In this document: positions 8,896 to 20,678 of the stretch, in pieces
How positions within the stretch are numbered: the first letter of the stretch is position 1
Layout: each line of letters starts with the position of its first letter
Source of the DNA: Paraburkholderia largidicola
Lineage (GTDB): Bacteria; Pseudomonadota; Gammaproteobacteria; Burkholderiales; Burkholderiaceae
Length of the DNA: 64,000 nucleotides
Assembly: GCF_013426895.1 (NCBI RefSeq)
Contig: NZ_AP023174.1
Coordinates: 372,001 to 436,000 of the forward strand
Direction: 5' to 3'
Program-made: the position numbers and the translations under genes
Notes under the pieces: model-generated
Told to the model about the DNA's origin: nothing
Database searches by the model: none
The model's input: only the letters and a program-made list of their open reading frames with translations

Positions 8896-9459
8896 ATGGA
8901 AAAAAAGAACAACGCTTCGTTTAATCTGGCACTCAAATGTGCTGTCGCTGCAGCGCTTCTCTGCGCGTCGGGCTTGGCCTCGGCGGACCAGTTCGGCGTT
9001 CAGATTGCGGGCGGTCTCGCCGATCACCACGTACGCAAACTCGACCTAGGCTTCGTCTGGGACCCCAATCTGACCTGGTGGGAAATCGGCGGCTGGCATT
9101 TCGCGCTGGTCGGCGAGGCGCATGCCGCGTGGTGGCACACGGACGAAGGCAACGTTCACGACAATATCGGCGAATTCGGCGTCACGCCGGTCGTGCGGTT
9201 CATCAAAAGCTCGGGGGCGATCCGCCCGTTCATCGAGGCGGGTGTCGGAGTGCGGATTTTGACCCATCCGCGCATCTCGTCGGACTACACGCTCAGTACC
9301 GCCTTCCAGTTCGCCGATATGGTGGGCGTCGGCGCGCAATTCGGCTCGCATCAGCAGTACCAGTTTGGCTACCGCTTTCAGCACGTCTCCAATGCAAGTA
9401 TCAAAGAGCCGAATCCTGGTATAAATTTCCAGCAGATTTACGTGCAGTACAACTTCTGA
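8896..9459 (+). CDS. pagL: PagL-like lipid A 3-O-deacylase (outer membrane)
   Basis: This 187-residue protein begins with a signal peptide (cleavage likely after ALASA-type residue 30) and ends in alternating beta-strand sequence with terminal Phe, as in outer-membrane barrels. The motif FQHVSNASIKEPNPGI resembles the PagL active site, with His163 and Ser165 spaced like the catalytic His126/Ser128 of Pseudomonas PagL. The residue spaced like catalytic Glu140 is Asn177 here, with Glu171 nearby, so activity is uncertain. ATG 8896 is preferred because it directly precedes the signal peptide. The family removes the 3-position acyl chain of lipid A. Confidence 0.8.
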   Translation: MEKKNNASFNLALKCAVAAALLCASGLASADQFGVQIAGGLADHHVRKLDLGFVWDPNLTWWEIGGWHFALVGEAHAAWWHTDEGNVHDNIGEFGVTPVVRFIKSSGAIRPFIEAGVGVRILTHPRISSDYTLSTAFQFADMVGVGAQFGSHQQYQFGYRFQHVSNASIKEPNPGINFQQIYVQYNF

Positions 9460-9504
9460 CGACCGCTGCCGGTATCGGCGCCGTCGTCGATAGGGGCGAA
9501 CGCG

Positions 9505-9888
9505 ATGCCGGCAAAAGTGATCGAAGCGATTCGCGGGCTTGAGCGCGATCGCTTTCGGGCGATGGTGGAAGGAAACGGACAGCGGCTCGACGCGCTGCTG
9601 TCGGACAACGTCATTTACGTCCACACGAACGGCAAGCGCGAGTCGAAGCAGCAGTTCATCGACGCCATCACGGCCGGGCGCCGCCGCTATCGCCAGATCG
9701 AGGTGCAGTCGCAGGACGTGCTGCCTGTCGGACGCGAGACCTGCGTCGTCACCGGGCGCGCGCTGATCGAGATGGAAGCGAATAGCGGCGCGCTGCTCTT
9801 TCCGATCGCTTACATGGCGATTCAGGCCCAGGAAGACGGCAAATGGCAGCTGATCGCGTGGCAGGCGACGCGTTGCGCAATCGAGTGA
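9505..9888 (+). CDS. DUF4440 / NTF2-like (SnoaL-fold) protein
   Basis: A 127-residue single-domain protein has the NTF2-like pattern of an N-terminal helix (RFRAMVEGNGQRLDALL), the LLSDNVIYVHTNG strand turn and a C-terminal WQLIAWQATR strand. This cone-shaped fold usually makes a small pocket in enzymes or ligand-binding proteins; no catalytic residue can be assigned. It follows the PagL-like gene by 45 bp in the same direction and may be cotranscribed. Function is unknown. Confidence 0.75.
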   Translation: MPAKVIEAIRGLERDRFRAMVEGNGQRLDALLSDNVIYVHTNGKRESKQQFIDAITAGRRRYRQIEVQSQDVLPVGRETCVVTGRALIEMEANSGALLFPIAYMAIQAQEDGKWQLIAWQATRCAIE

Positions 9889-9947
9889 CGCGGATCGCGC
9901 CTTCACTCTTCGTCTGACGGTAGCCGCCTCGTGAGCGGTCCGTGCGC

Positions 9948-9971
9948 GCGGGCGATGGTTGAATCGCCCGC
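9948..9971. terminator. Stem-loop between the DUF4440 gene and leuA
   Basis: GCGGGCGAT pairs perfectly with ATCGCCCGC across a 6-base loop, followed by GTTT on the plus strand. It lies between converging genes. The T tract is short, so it is only a likely terminator. Confidence 0.4.
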
Positions 9972-10039
9972 GTTTGCGCTTCTGCGGTCTTCCTGTTCGC
10001 TTCGTCCTGCCCCGTTTGCCGTTACGTGACGTCTTGCCG

Positions 10040-11885
<1,846 letters not shown>

Positions 11886-11900
11886 TTGACCCTCGCGATT

Positions 11901-11920
11901 CGTCCGATGGATAACGGACG
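11901..11920. other. Small hairpin in the leuA leader before the 54-codon ORF
   Basis: CGTCCG and CGGACG pair across an 8-base loop, a few bases upstream of the ribosome site of the 54-codon ORF. Its role is unknown; it may be part of the alternative leader folds. Confidence 0.35.
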
Positions 11921-11994
11921 AACACAGGCGACTACAGGTTTTGAAGGAACTACGGACTGGGGTGAAACAGGAACTGCTCTGGAGGACCGCCGCG

Positions 11995-12047
11995 AGTCGC
12001 TGTGGCGACTGCGTACGGCGCTACGTCTTGCTTAGGCTAGACGTAGC
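11995..12047 (-). promoter_or_regulatory. Paired stem-loops of the leuA attenuator
   Basis: Read on the minus strand, CGCTACGTC and GACGTAGCG (12040-12048 and 12019-12027) form a 9-bp stem that includes the last two CTA leucine codons and encloses the leader stop codon. A second stem AGTCGC/GCGACT with a 4-base loop follows at 12010-11995. A ribosome stalled on the CTA codons would prevent the first stem. No U-rich terminator follows, so the ending step could be Rho-dependent or translational. Confidence 0.5.
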
Positions 12048-12106
12048 GATAGGGGCCGCGCTAGGCGGCCGAGGGTAATTCGGAGGGTGTTCGGAATGGA
12101 ACGCAT
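12032..12106 (-). CDS. leuL: leuA leader peptide (attenuator, LeuL-like)
   Basis: A 24-residue ORF starts MRSIPNTLRITL and ends LSLRLA. Six of its residues are leucine (positions 8, 12, 15, 19, 21, 23); the last four all use CTA, a very rare codon in this G+C-rich genome. This is the classic design of a leucine attenuator leader: poor tRNA-Leu charging would stall the ribosome late in the ORF and change folding of the RNA that follows. It lies 334 bp before leuA on the same strand. No Shine-Dalgarno is visible and the promoter predicts a transcript starting near its AUG. Confidence 0.85.
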   Translation of the reverse strand: MRSIPNTLRITLGRLARPLSLRLA

Positions 12107-12112
12107 CTTTAC

Positions 12113-12142
12113 AAGATAAGCGAGGCGGCAGTGGCCTGTCAA
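12113..12142 (-). promoter_or_regulatory. Promoter of the leuL-leuA transcript
   Basis: On the minus strand a consensus TTGACA (12137-12142) is followed after 18 bases by TATCTT (12113-12118). Seven bases further is the A of the leuL ATG at 12106, so the RNA may be leaderless. Confidence 0.65.
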
Positions 12143-12210
12143 CCCGCTATTTGCTGCGATGCGTTCGCGAGAGCGTTCGCCGAGGCAAGCCGGACGGCTG
12201 TCGGCCCTTG

Positions 12211-13179
12211 TCAGGCGGCCTTCTGCGCGATCTCGACGATCAGCTCGACCTGGCGCGTGATCGCGGCCGGCACGGGCGCTTCGCCGTTCAGCACGGCGGC
12301 GATCCACGCCGCCGTGGTCGGCGCGTCGCGGCCTTCGGGCAAGTCGACCTCGGGCGCATCCGGCGACGAGCGCTCGGCCGAGATGCGTGTCTCGCAGATG
12401 CCGTCATGCAGCCAGTCGATCTGAACCTGGCGGCGCGTGTCGGCGACGGCCTCGCCTTCGGTGCCGCGCGCGAGCAGCGCGCCGCCGACCGCCATGGCGG
12501 GATGCGAGACGAACAGCTGAGTCAGGCTTTCGCGATAAGGCGGATGCGTGTAGTTCACGAGCCGCAACCCCGCCGGCGCGAAAGGCTGCAGAATCTTCAC
12601 GAGCGTGTGCGTCGAATTGCGCACACCCATTCTTCGACGCAGCGATAGCAGCCGCGCCAGCTTCGGCGCGAGTGTTCCGATGGGCGCGAACGCGAGCCGC
12701 TGATTGGCGAGGCTCGTTTCGATATCCGCGTGCGTCTGCGCGGGCGCGAGGTTCAGATGCGCAAAGATTTCGGCGCTCGTCACGCGGCCCGGATCTTCCG
12801 TCACCCCGTGCACCAGCACCGGCACGCCTTCGCGCGCGAGCAGCAGCGCCAGCAGCGGCACGAGGTTGGGCTGCTTGCGCGCGCCGTTGTAGCTCGGGAT
12901 CGACACGGCTTGATACGCATCGTGCTTCACCGCGACGGGCTCGAACGAAGCGTGGGCGGCTGCGAGCATCGCGGCCAGCTCGTCGGCGGATTCGCCTTTC
13001 ACGCGGTACGCCAGCAGGATCGCACCGAGTTCCAGGTCGGAAACGCGGCCGTCGAGCATCGCGCTGTAGAGCGCGTGCGTGTCCTCCGGCGTGAGCGCGC
13101 GCGCGCCGTTGGGACCGCGGCCGATTTCCTTGATGAATCGGGCGCAGGGAAAGGGAGTGGTGTCGGTGAGATCGGTCAT
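12211..13179 (-). CDS. ybiB: YbiB-type protein (glycosyltransferase/TrpD2 family, nucleic-acid binding)
   Basis: This 322-residue protein resembles anthranilate phosphoribosyltransferase in fold (ALTPEDTHALYSAML, DLELGAILLAYRVKGES) but lacks the phosphoribosyl-diphosphate signature of true TrpD. The family includes E. coli YbiB (TrpD2), known to bind nucleic acid without sequence preference and linked to the SOS response. ATG 13179 gives the family N-terminus MTDLTD; the frame is open further upstream without good start context. It precedes leuA on the same strand, but leuA has its own promoter, so linkage is positional only. Confidence 0.8.
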   Translation of the reverse strand: MTDLTDTTPFPCARFIKEIGRGPNGARALTPEDTHALYSAMLDGRVSDLELGAILLAYRVKGESADELAAMLAAAHASFEPVAVKHDAYQAVSIPSYNGARKQPNLVPLLALLLAREGVPVLVHGVTEDPGRVTSAEIFAHLNLAPAQTHADIETSLANQRLAFAPIGTLAPKLARLLSLRRRMGVRNSTHTLVKILQPFAPAGLRLVNYTHPPYRESLTQLFVSHPAMAVGGALLARGTEGEAVADTRRQVQIDWLHDGICETRISAERSSPDAPEVDLPEGRDAPTTAAWIAAVLNGEAPVPAAITRQVELIVEIAQKAA

Positions 13180-13417
13180 TGGGGAAATCGGTGTTCTGGG
13201 GACGGCGGCCGCCGCTGCGACGTGCCTGATTCCTTTCGAGTATCGCACGCCGGGTGCGCGTGCAAAACGCGAGTGAATTGACGGCCTGTCGCGAACCTTA
13301 CGGGACGGCTTCAGCGCGCGCCACCTGGCCGTTCGGCCAGGCTACGCGGGAAACGGCGCCGCGTTACACTCAATGCTTCGCCGCATCAGAGCGGTCCAAC
13401 AAAAGACGGAGAACGGA

Positions 13418-14116
13418 ATGGGTTACGTGTTTGCGCCAGCGCCGGTGACGGCAGTGCCAGTCGTCGGAACGGACGATAAATTCGCGGTGCGCCGCATTTA
13501 CTGCGTCGGCCGCAATTACGAGGCGCACGCGCGCGAAATGGGCCATGATCCCGACCGCGAACCGCCGTTCTTCTTTGCTAAACCAGCCGACGCCGTGCTG
13601 TATGTCGCGCCGGGCGCAACGGGAGAATTTCCGTATCCGGCGCAGTCGAAGAACGTGCACTTCGAGATGGAACTGGTCGCGGCAATCGGCAAGGCTGGCA
13701 AGAACATCTCCGCCGACAATGCGCTCGACCACGTCTACGGCTACGCGCTTGGTCTCGACATGACCCGCCGCGACCTGCAGGCGGAAGCGAAAAAGCTGGG
13801 CCGTCCTTGGGACACCGCAAAGGGCTTCGATCATTCGGCGCCGCTCGGCCCGATTCATCCTGTTTCGAAAGTCGGTCACGTCGGCAAGGGCGCGATCTGG
13901 CTCACCGTCAACGGTGAGGAAAAGCAGCGTTCGGACGTGTCGCAACTGATCTGGTCCGTCGCCGAGACGATCGCGTATCTGTCGACGCTGTTCGAACTGC
14001 AACCGGGCGACCTGATTTTCACGGGCACGCCGGAAGGTGTCGGCGCAATCGTGCAGGGCGATCTGATGAAGGGCGGCGTGGACGGGCTGGGTGAGTTCAG
14101 CGTGCGCGTCGTCTGA
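13418..14116 (+). CDS. Fumarylacetoacetate hydrolase family protein (fumarylpyruvate/fumarylacetoacetate type)
   Basis: This 232-residue enzyme has the short FAH-family form with the metal-binding acidic pattern HFEMELVAAIG and GLDMTRRD and the C-terminal LIFTGTPEGVGA motif. It hydrolyses a C-C bond in a beta-diketo acid. The gene for a maleylacetoacetate/maleylpyruvate isomerase follows 34 bp downstream, so the pair probably carries out the last two steps after ring cleavage of gentisate or homogentisate; the small size fits fumarylpyruvate hydrolase better than the long FAH. ATG 13418 is chosen for the sequence MGYVFAP and a nearby GGAG. Confidence 0.85.
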   Translation: MGYVFAPAPVTAVPVVGTDDKFAVRRIYCVGRNYEAHAREMGHDPDREPPFFFAKPADAVLYVAPGATGEFPYPAQSKNVHFEMELVAAIGKAGKNISADNALDHVYGYALGLDMTRRDLQAEAKKLGRPWDTAKGFDHSAPLGPIHPVSKVGHVGKGAIWLTVNGEEKQRSDVSQLIWSVAETIAYLSTLFELQPGDLIFTGTPEGVGAIVQGDLMKGGVDGLGEFSVRVV

Positions 14117-14150
14117 CGTCGCTGGCGACATTCAGGGGGAGCAAAACACA

Positions 14151-14795
14151 ATGAAGCTGTACAGCTACTTTCGCAGTTCGGCGTCGTATCGCGTGCGCAT
14201 CGCGCTGAACCTGAAGAACCTGTCGTACGAGTACATGCCCGTGCACCTGCTGCGCGACGGCGGTGAGCAGTTCAAGCCCGAATATCGCGAGCTCAATCAC
14301 GATGCCGTCGTTCCCACGCTGGTGGACGGCGACCATGTGATCACGCAGTCGCTCGCGATCGTCGAGTATCTCGACGAGACGCATCCCGAGCCGCCGCTGC
14401 TGCCGTCGAAGCCGATCGATCGCGCGTATGTCCGCTCGATCGTTCAGCAGCTCGCGTGCGAGATTCATCCGTTGAACAATCTGCGCGTGCTGAAGTATCT
14501 GAAGCGCACAGTGGGTGTGAACGACGAGGTGAAGGACGCGTGGTATCGCCACTGGATCAGCTCGGGCTTTGCCGCGCTCGAAGAGTATCTCGTCGCGGAC
14601 GGCCGCGCGGGCAAGCTGTGCTTCGGCGACACGCCCACCATCGCCGATATCTGCCTCGTGCCGCAGGTCTTCAATGCGAACCGCTTCAACGTCGATATGA
14701 GTCCATATCCGACCATTCGCCGCATCTGCGAGCACGCGAATACGCTCGATGCTTTCGCTCGCGCGGAACCGGGCGCGCAGCCCGATGCCGAGTGA
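14151..14795 (+). CDS. maiA: Maleylacetoacetate/maleylpyruvate isomerase (zeta-class GST fold)
   Basis: This 214-residue enzyme has the glutathione-S-transferase fold: the active-site loop SSASYRVRIALNLK at the N-terminus, the cis-proline segment AVVPTLV and ITQSLAIVEYLDE. It isomerises a cis-maleyl to a trans-fumaryl product with glutathione. The Ala in SSAS, where many MaiA proteins have Cys, resembles NagL-type maleylpyruvate isomerases. AGGGGGA lies ten bases before ATG 14151. It follows the FAH-family hydrolase that would use its product. A strong terminator follows. Confidence 0.87.
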   Translation: MKLYSYFRSSASYRVRIALNLKNLSYEYMPVHLLRDGGEQFKPEYRELNHDAVVPTLVDGDHVITQSLAIVEYLDETHPEPPLLPSKPIDRAYVRSIVQQLACEIHPLNNLRVLKYLKRTVGVNDEVKDAWYRHWISSGFAALEEYLVADGRAGKLCFGDTPTIADICLVPQVFNANRFNVDMSPYPTIRRICEHANTLDAFARAEPGAQPDAE

Positions 14796-14810
14796 AGCGC
14801 TGAAGCAATG

Positions 14811-14848
14811 AAAAAAGGGCGTCATGCGAATGCATGACGCCCTTTTTG
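14811..14848. terminator. Bidirectional terminator between maiA and ftsY
   Basis: AAAAAGGGCGTCATGC pairs with GCATGACGCCCTTTTT around a short loop, with A and T runs on both sides, between converging genes. Confidence 0.9.
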
Positions 14849-14882
14849 TTCCAACCGATGCCAGCTTCAGACGGTCAGGACA

Positions 14883-16040
14883 TCAACCCAGCAACGCATC
14901 CGAAAACTCTTCGGCGCTGAACGGCTGGAGATCTTCGACCTTTTCACCGACGCCGATAAAGTACACAGGCACAGGACGTTGTCGCGCGATCGCCGCGAGA
15001 ATCCCGCCCTTCGCGGTGCCGTCGAGCTTCGTCACGATCAGGCCAGTCAGGCCGAGCGCATCGTCAAAAGCCTTCACTTGCGCGAGCGCGTTCTGACCGG
15101 TGTTGGCATCGATGACGAGCAGCACTTCATGCGGTGCGCCGTCCATCGCCTTGCCGACCACGCGCTTCACCTTGCGCAGTTCTTCCATCAGATGAAGCTG
15201 CGTCGGCAGACGGCCGGCCGTGTCCGCCATCACCACATTGATCTTGCGGGCGCGCGCCGCGCCGACGGCGTCGAAAATCACCGCAGCGGGATCGCCGCTT
15301 TCCTGCTGCACGACCGTCACGTTGTTGCGTTGGCCCCAGATCGCAAGCTGTTCGCGCGCGGCGGCGCGGAACGTGTCGCCCGCGGCAAGCAGCACCGACT
15401 GGTTGAAGTTCTGCATATGCTTCGCGAGCTTGCCGATGCTCGTCGTTTTGCCCGCGCCGTTGACGCCCGCGATCATCATCACGGTCGGCTGGTAATGGCC
15501 GAGCGTCAACGACTTTTCCAGCGGCTTCAGCAGATCGATCAGCAGCGTGCGCAGCGCGGCCTTGACCTGCTGCGGATCGGTGAGTCGCTCGGCGCGCACT
15601 TTCTCGCGCAATGCTTCGAGCAGAAACTCGGTCGCGTCGACGCCCGCGTCGGACATCAGCAGCGCCGTTTCCAGTTCTTCGTACAGGTCTTCATCGATCT
15701 TCGCGCCGACGAAAATGCCCGTGATGCTCGTACTGGTCTTCGACAGACCGCTTCGCAGGCGCGTGAGCCACGAACGCTTCGCGGCGGCTTCGGGCACCGG
15801 CGGCGGGACGATTTCGGCGGCCTCGTCGTCCGTCTCTTCGAAGTCGGCGGCGTCGGGGACGTAATTGGGATCGAATTCAGGCGCATCGGCCGAGTCCGGG
15901 ACGGATTGCGAACGCGCGACGGGCGCTTCCGGCTCAGCCACGTCCTGCATGTCGACGTCGGCGCCGGAATCGGCCTGCGGCGCGTCAGGCGTGTCGTCGG
16001 GCGCCTTGGAACCCTTGAATCGTTTGAAAAAGCTGAACAT
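14883..16040 (-). CDS. ftsY: Signal recognition particle receptor FtsY
   Basis: This 385-residue GTPase docks ribosome-SRP complexes at the inner membrane. It has an N-terminal hydrophobic/basic start (MFSFFKRFKG), a long acidic A domain (about 15-95) and the NG domain with GTPase motifs [25 protein letters not shown] and TKLDGTAKGG. ATG 16040 matches the family start; the frame remains open upstream. It is divergent from rsmD, with a 299-bp spacer (16041-16339) in which I see no further gene. Confidence 0.96.
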   Translation of the reverse strand: MFSFFKRFKGSKAPDDTPDAPQADSGADVDMQDVAEPEAPVARSQSVPDSADAPEFDPNYVPDAADFEETDDEAAEIVPPPVPEAAAKRSWLTRLRSGLSKTSTSITGIFVGAKIDEDLYEELETALLMSDAGVDATEFLLEALREKVRAERLTDPQQVKAALRTLLIDLLKPLEKSLTLGHYQPTVMMIAGVNGAGKTTSIGKLAKHMQNFNQSVLLAAGDTFRAAAREQLAIWGQRNNVTVVQQESGDPAAVIFDAVGAARARKINVVMADTAGRLPTQLHLMEELRKVKRVVGKAMDGAPHEVLLVIDANTGQNALAQVKAFDDALGLTGLIVTKLDGTAKGGILAAIARQRPVPVYFIGVGEKVEDLQPFSAEEFSDALLG

Positions 16041-16339
16041 GGTCTGGACTGGAGTGAGATTGCGCCGGATTCCTGCTTTGGCCCGGCAACGCGTGGCGAC
16101 GAACGGCGGCGAGCCACGCGACAGTTCGGCGGCGTCCGCATGGCAGCGAAGTATGCGAAGCGCTGGAAGCCGCACATTTTATCAGGCGCGTCAGGCGGCG
16201 TCGTGAGCGCCGGCACCTGTGCACCGCCGTAGTGAACTTTGGCGAAGGCGGCTGCGCGCGTGTGGTAACGTTGGCGCTCCGGCCCCCCGATCGGATAGGT
16301 ATCGACGATCGGCGGGCGCACGCTCAACACACGAATCGC

Positions 16340-16978
16340 ATGTCCCGTCCTTCCCCTTCCCGCGCAAAAACCGGTGCAAAACACGGCGCAAAAAGCGCGC
16401 CTTCCGGCCGCGGCCAACCGCACACTATCCGCATTATCGGCGGCGACTGGAAACGCACGCCGCTGCCCGTAATCGATCTCGACGGCTTGCGGCCGACACC
16501 CGACCGCGTCCGGGAGACGCTGTTCAACTGGCTCGGCCAGCGGCTCGACGGCCAGCGCTGTCTCGATCTATTCGCCGGCAGCGGCGCGCTAGGCTTCGAG
16601 GCCGCGTCGCGCGGCGCGGCGCGCGTGCTGATGGTCGAACGTAACGCACGCGCGGCGGCGCAACTGCATGCAAATCAGGCCAAGCTGGCGGCGTCCGCAA
16701 TCGAAGTCGCCGAAGCCGATGGGTTGCGCCTCGCCGCGAGCCTCGCGCCCGGCTCGTTCGACGTCGTGTTCCTCGACCCGCCGTTCGGCGAGGATCTGCT
16801 CGATCGCGCGCTCGAACTCGCTGCGCCGCTGATCAGCGCGGATGGCTTCCTGTATGTCGAATCCGGTGAATCGCTCGATACCGCCGGACACCCGGCGCTC
16901 GAAGGCTGGTCCGTGGTACGGCAGGGCAAGGCAGGTGCTGTCCACTATCATTTGCTGCAGCGCGAAAATGAGGAATAA
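16340..16978 (+). CDS. rsmD: 16S rRNA (guanine966-N2)-methyltransferase RsmD
   Basis: This 212-residue SAM-dependent methyltransferase modifies G966 of 16S rRNA during 30S assembly. It shows the SAM-binding LDLFAGSGALGFEAASRGA loop, the conserved RPTPDRVRETLFNWL motif and the catalytic DPPFG. A basic Arg/Ser/Lys-rich N-terminal stretch (about 25 residues) precedes the domain. ATG 16340 is chosen as the first ATG giving the family length. coaD follows 117 bp downstream in the same order as in many proteobacteria. Confidence 0.93.
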   Translation: MSRPSPSRAKTGAKHGAKSAPSGRGQPHTIRIIGGDWKRTPLPVIDLDGLRPTPDRVRETLFNWLGQRLDGQRCLDLFAGSGALGFEAASRGAARVLMVERNARAAAQLHANQAKLAASAIEVAEADGLRLAASLAPGSFDVVFLDPPFGEDLLDRALELAAPLISADGFLYVESGESLDTAGHPALEGWSVVRQGKAGAVHYHLLQRENEE

Positions 16979-17095
16979 TGCGCGTTCCATAACAAGCGCC
17001 GGACGGCTTGCCGTTACGCGCGCGGTGTCGTCGTCAGACGAGTCCTGCGGGGCGTGTTCCGGCACGCCTTCTAGTCTGTAGAGAGGAGAAATCCC

Positions 17096-17605
17096 ATGGT
17101 TGTCGCCGTGTATCCGGGTACGTTCGATCCGCTCACGCGCGGTCACGAAGACCTCGTGCGTCGCGCATCGAGCATTTTCGACACGCTGGTGGTGGGCGTA
17201 GCGGATAGCCGCAACAAGCGGCCATTCTTTAACCTCGAAGAGCGGCTCGAGATTGCGAACGAAGTGCTCGGCCACTATCCGAACGTTCAGGTGATGAGCT
17301 TCAAGGGGCTATTGAAGGATTTCGTCCGGGTCAACAATGCGCGCGTGATCGTGCGCGGACTGCGCGCCGTGTCGGACTTCGAATACGAGTTCCAGATGGC
17401 GGGCATGAACCGCTACCTGCTGCCCGACGTCGAAACCATGTTCATGACGCCGTCCGATCAATATCAGTTCATCTCGGGCACGATCGTCCGTGAAATCGCG
17501 CAACTCGGCGGGGATGTGAGCAAGTTCGTGTTCCCGTCTGTCGAAAAGCGGCTGCAGGACAAGGTCGCCGTGCTAGAAGAGGCGCGCGCCGCCGCCAAGC
17601 CGTGA
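17096..17605 (+). CDS. coaD: Phosphopantetheine adenylyltransferase
   Basis: This 169-residue enzyme transfers AMP from ATP to 4'-phosphopantetheine, the penultimate step of coenzyme A synthesis. It has the nucleotidyltransferase signature [19 protein letters not shown] with the catalytic His, [13 protein letters not shown] and the [10 protein letters not shown] motif. The ATG is preceded by GAGAGGAGA. It lies between rsmD and the ferredoxin gene and may be cotranscribed with both. Confidence 0.96.
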   Translation: MVVAVYPGTFDPLTRGHEDLVRRASSIFDTLVVGVADSRNKRPFFNLEERLEIANEVLGHYPNVQVMSFKGLLKDFVRVNNARVIVRGLRAVSDFEYEFQMAGMNRYLLPDVETMFMTPSDQYQFISGTIVREIAQLGGDVSKFVFPSVEKRLQDKVAVLEEARAAAKP

Positions 17606-17737
17606 TCCTCGCGCGCCTGACGGCGTAGCGCGTGCGTCGTCCGTGATAACCGGACACTCAGCGTGGTCTGTCCGTCAGGCGTAAAATTGCGGATTACGGA
17701 ACGTTAGCCGGCATGCAAAGCACGCGTGCCGGCATGA

Positions 17738-18007
<270 letters not shown>

Positions 18008-18018
18008 TTCATCTGAAG

Positions 18019-18052
18019 CGGCGCGCCGTTCGTGACACGAATCAGCGCGCCG
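18019..18052 (+). terminator. Intrinsic terminator downstream of the ferredoxin gene
   Basis: CGGCGCGC pairs with GCGCGCCG, enclosing an inner TTCGT/ACGAA stem, followed by a T-rich tract, between converging genes. Confidence 0.7.
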
Positions 18053-18072
18053 TTTGTATTGTTGTCGGCGCT

Positions 18073-19152
<1,080 letters not shown>

Positions 19153-19189
19153 GTTCTGCTCCTCTGTGGGCTATCTCGCGGCGTGCGGG

Positions 19190-19792
19190 TCAGGGATTGC
19201 GATGCAGTTGCATCATCGCGCGTTCGAGTTCGCCCTTGACGACGGTCGGCATCACCGCGAGCGCGCGTTCGATCGACGCGTCGATCACGTCCTGCTCTTC
19301 CCTGCGCGGCGGCTTCAGCACGAAGTTCGCGACGTCGGGCTTCGCGCCCGCGCGTGCGCTTTCGGGAATCAGGTCGCGCGGATGACCGATGCCGATGCGC
19401 AAACGCCAGTATTGCTGGGTCGACAGATGCGCGGAAATGTCCTTGAGGCCATTATGCCCGCCGCTACCGCCGCCGAGTTTCAGCTTCACGGTGCCGGGCG
19501 GCAGATCGAGTTCGTCATGCGCGACGAGAATCTGATCCGGCAGGATTTTGAAGAAATGCGCGAGCGCGACGACCGATTGACCCGAGCGGTTCATGTACGT
19601 CTGCGGCTCCAGCAGATGCACTTCCTCGCCATACAGGCGCGCTTTCGCATAGAAGCCGTGAAAGCGCCGCTCGTCGCGCAACGTCGCGCCGGCTTCGCGC
19701 GCAAGTTGGTCGACGAGCCAGAAGCCGGCGTTGTGACGCGTCGCGGTGTATTCAGCGCCCGGATTGCCGAGCCCGACGATCAGCTTGATCAT
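19190..19792 (-). CDS. pth: Peptidyl-tRNA hydrolase
   Basis: This 200-residue enzyme recycles tRNA by cleaving peptidyl-tRNA released from ribosomes. The signature [15 protein letters not shown], the catalytic His in [11 protein letters not shown], and the [10 protein letters not shown] and HDELDLPPG motifs are intact. ATG 19792 gives the family start; the open frame continues upstream through the rplY terminator. hisC follows 37 bp downstream; the rplY stop is 121 bp upstream. Confidence 0.96.
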   Translation of the reverse strand: MIKLIVGLGNPGAEYTATRHNAGFWLVDQLAREAGATLRDERRFHGFYAKARLYGEEVHLLEPQTYMNRSGQSVVALAHFFKILPDQILVAHDELDLPPGTVKLKLGGGSGGHNGLKDISAHLSTQQYWRLRIGIGHPRDLIPESARAGAKPDVANFVLKPPRREEQDVIDASIERALAVMPTVVKGELERAMMQLHRNP

Positions 19793-19837
19793 GTTCGAGT
19801 GGACCACGCAACATGGCACGCGGCCTGGGAAAAATCG

Positions 19838-19871
19838 AAAAAAAACCCGCCGGGGCGAACCGCGGCGGGTT
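19838..19871 (-). terminator. Intrinsic terminator after rplY
   Basis: On the minus strand AACCCGCCG pairs with CGGCGGGTT (10-base loop), followed by eight T residues. Confidence 0.9.
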
Positions 19872-19913
19872 ACGTCGACCGTTCCATTGAAACGGATCGA
19901 GAGGATAGCGGCT

Positions 19914-20525
19914 TTATTCAGCAGCCGGCTTTTCGCCTTCAGCCGACGCTTCTTCCGACTGGGCACCAGCAGGAATCGGCGCCGAAACGATCACCGGGTT
20001 TTCTGCGACGAGGTGCGCAACCAGTGCGACGCCAGCCGGCAGAACGATGTCCGTTGCGTGGAGCGATTGACCTGCTTCGATCTTCGCCAGATCGACTTCG
20101 ATGAACTCCGGCAGAGCGGCCGGCAGACATTCGATTTCGATTTCGTTGATGACGTGCGAGATGATCGCGCCACCCGTCTTCACAGCCGGGTTGGTTTCCT
20201 GGTTCATGAAGTGCAGCGGCACCTTCGTGTGCAGCTTCTTCTTCGCGTCGACGCGCTGGAAGTCCACGTGCAGGATGATCTGACGGAACGGGTGGTATTG
20301 CACGTCGCGCAGCAGAACCTGTTGCGACTTGCCTGCCACTTCCAGGTCGAGGATCGACGAGTGGAATGCTTCTTTCTTCAGTGCGTGCCACAGCGCGTTG
20401 TGATCGAGTTCGATCAGTTGCGGTTCGCCAGCGCCGTACACGATGCCCGGGGCCTTGCCCGAGTTACGCAGGCGGCGGCTCGCACCCGTACCTTGCAAAT
20501 TACGCTCGAAAGCGACTACTTTCAT
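19914..20525 (-). CDS. rplY: 50S ribosomal protein L25 (Ctc form)
   Basis: This 203-residue protein binds 5S rRNA on the large subunit. It has the two-domain TL5/Ctc form: an N-terminal L25 domain ([18 protein letters not shown]) and a C-terminal beta domain (about 100-190), plus an Ala/Glu-rich tail. ATG 20525 is preceded by GGAG; an in-frame ATG four codons upstream overlaps that site and is less likely. Linked with prs upstream and pth downstream, the usual order in this group. Confidence 0.96.
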   Translation of the reverse strand: MKVVAFERNLQGTGASRRLRNSGKAPGIVYGAGEPQLIELDHNALWHALKKEAFHSSILDLEVAGKSQQVLLRDVQYHPFRQIILHVDFQRVDAKKKLHTKVPLHFMNQETNPAVKTGGAIISHVINEIEIECLPAALPEFIEVDLAKIEAGQSLHATDIVLPAGVALVAHLVAENPVIVSAPIPAGAQSEEASAEGEKPAAE

Positions 20526-20678
20526 TTGAATCTCCATTATCTGCCCGCGACCAGGCAGTAAAACGGGTCTTGCTACCCTCGACGGGCTGAAGACCCCAGA
20601 CAAACCGGCATGAACCTTCGTTCGTTCACGCCAAATGCAAAAGCGCCGCATTCATCATGCGGCGCCTTCGCGAATACT

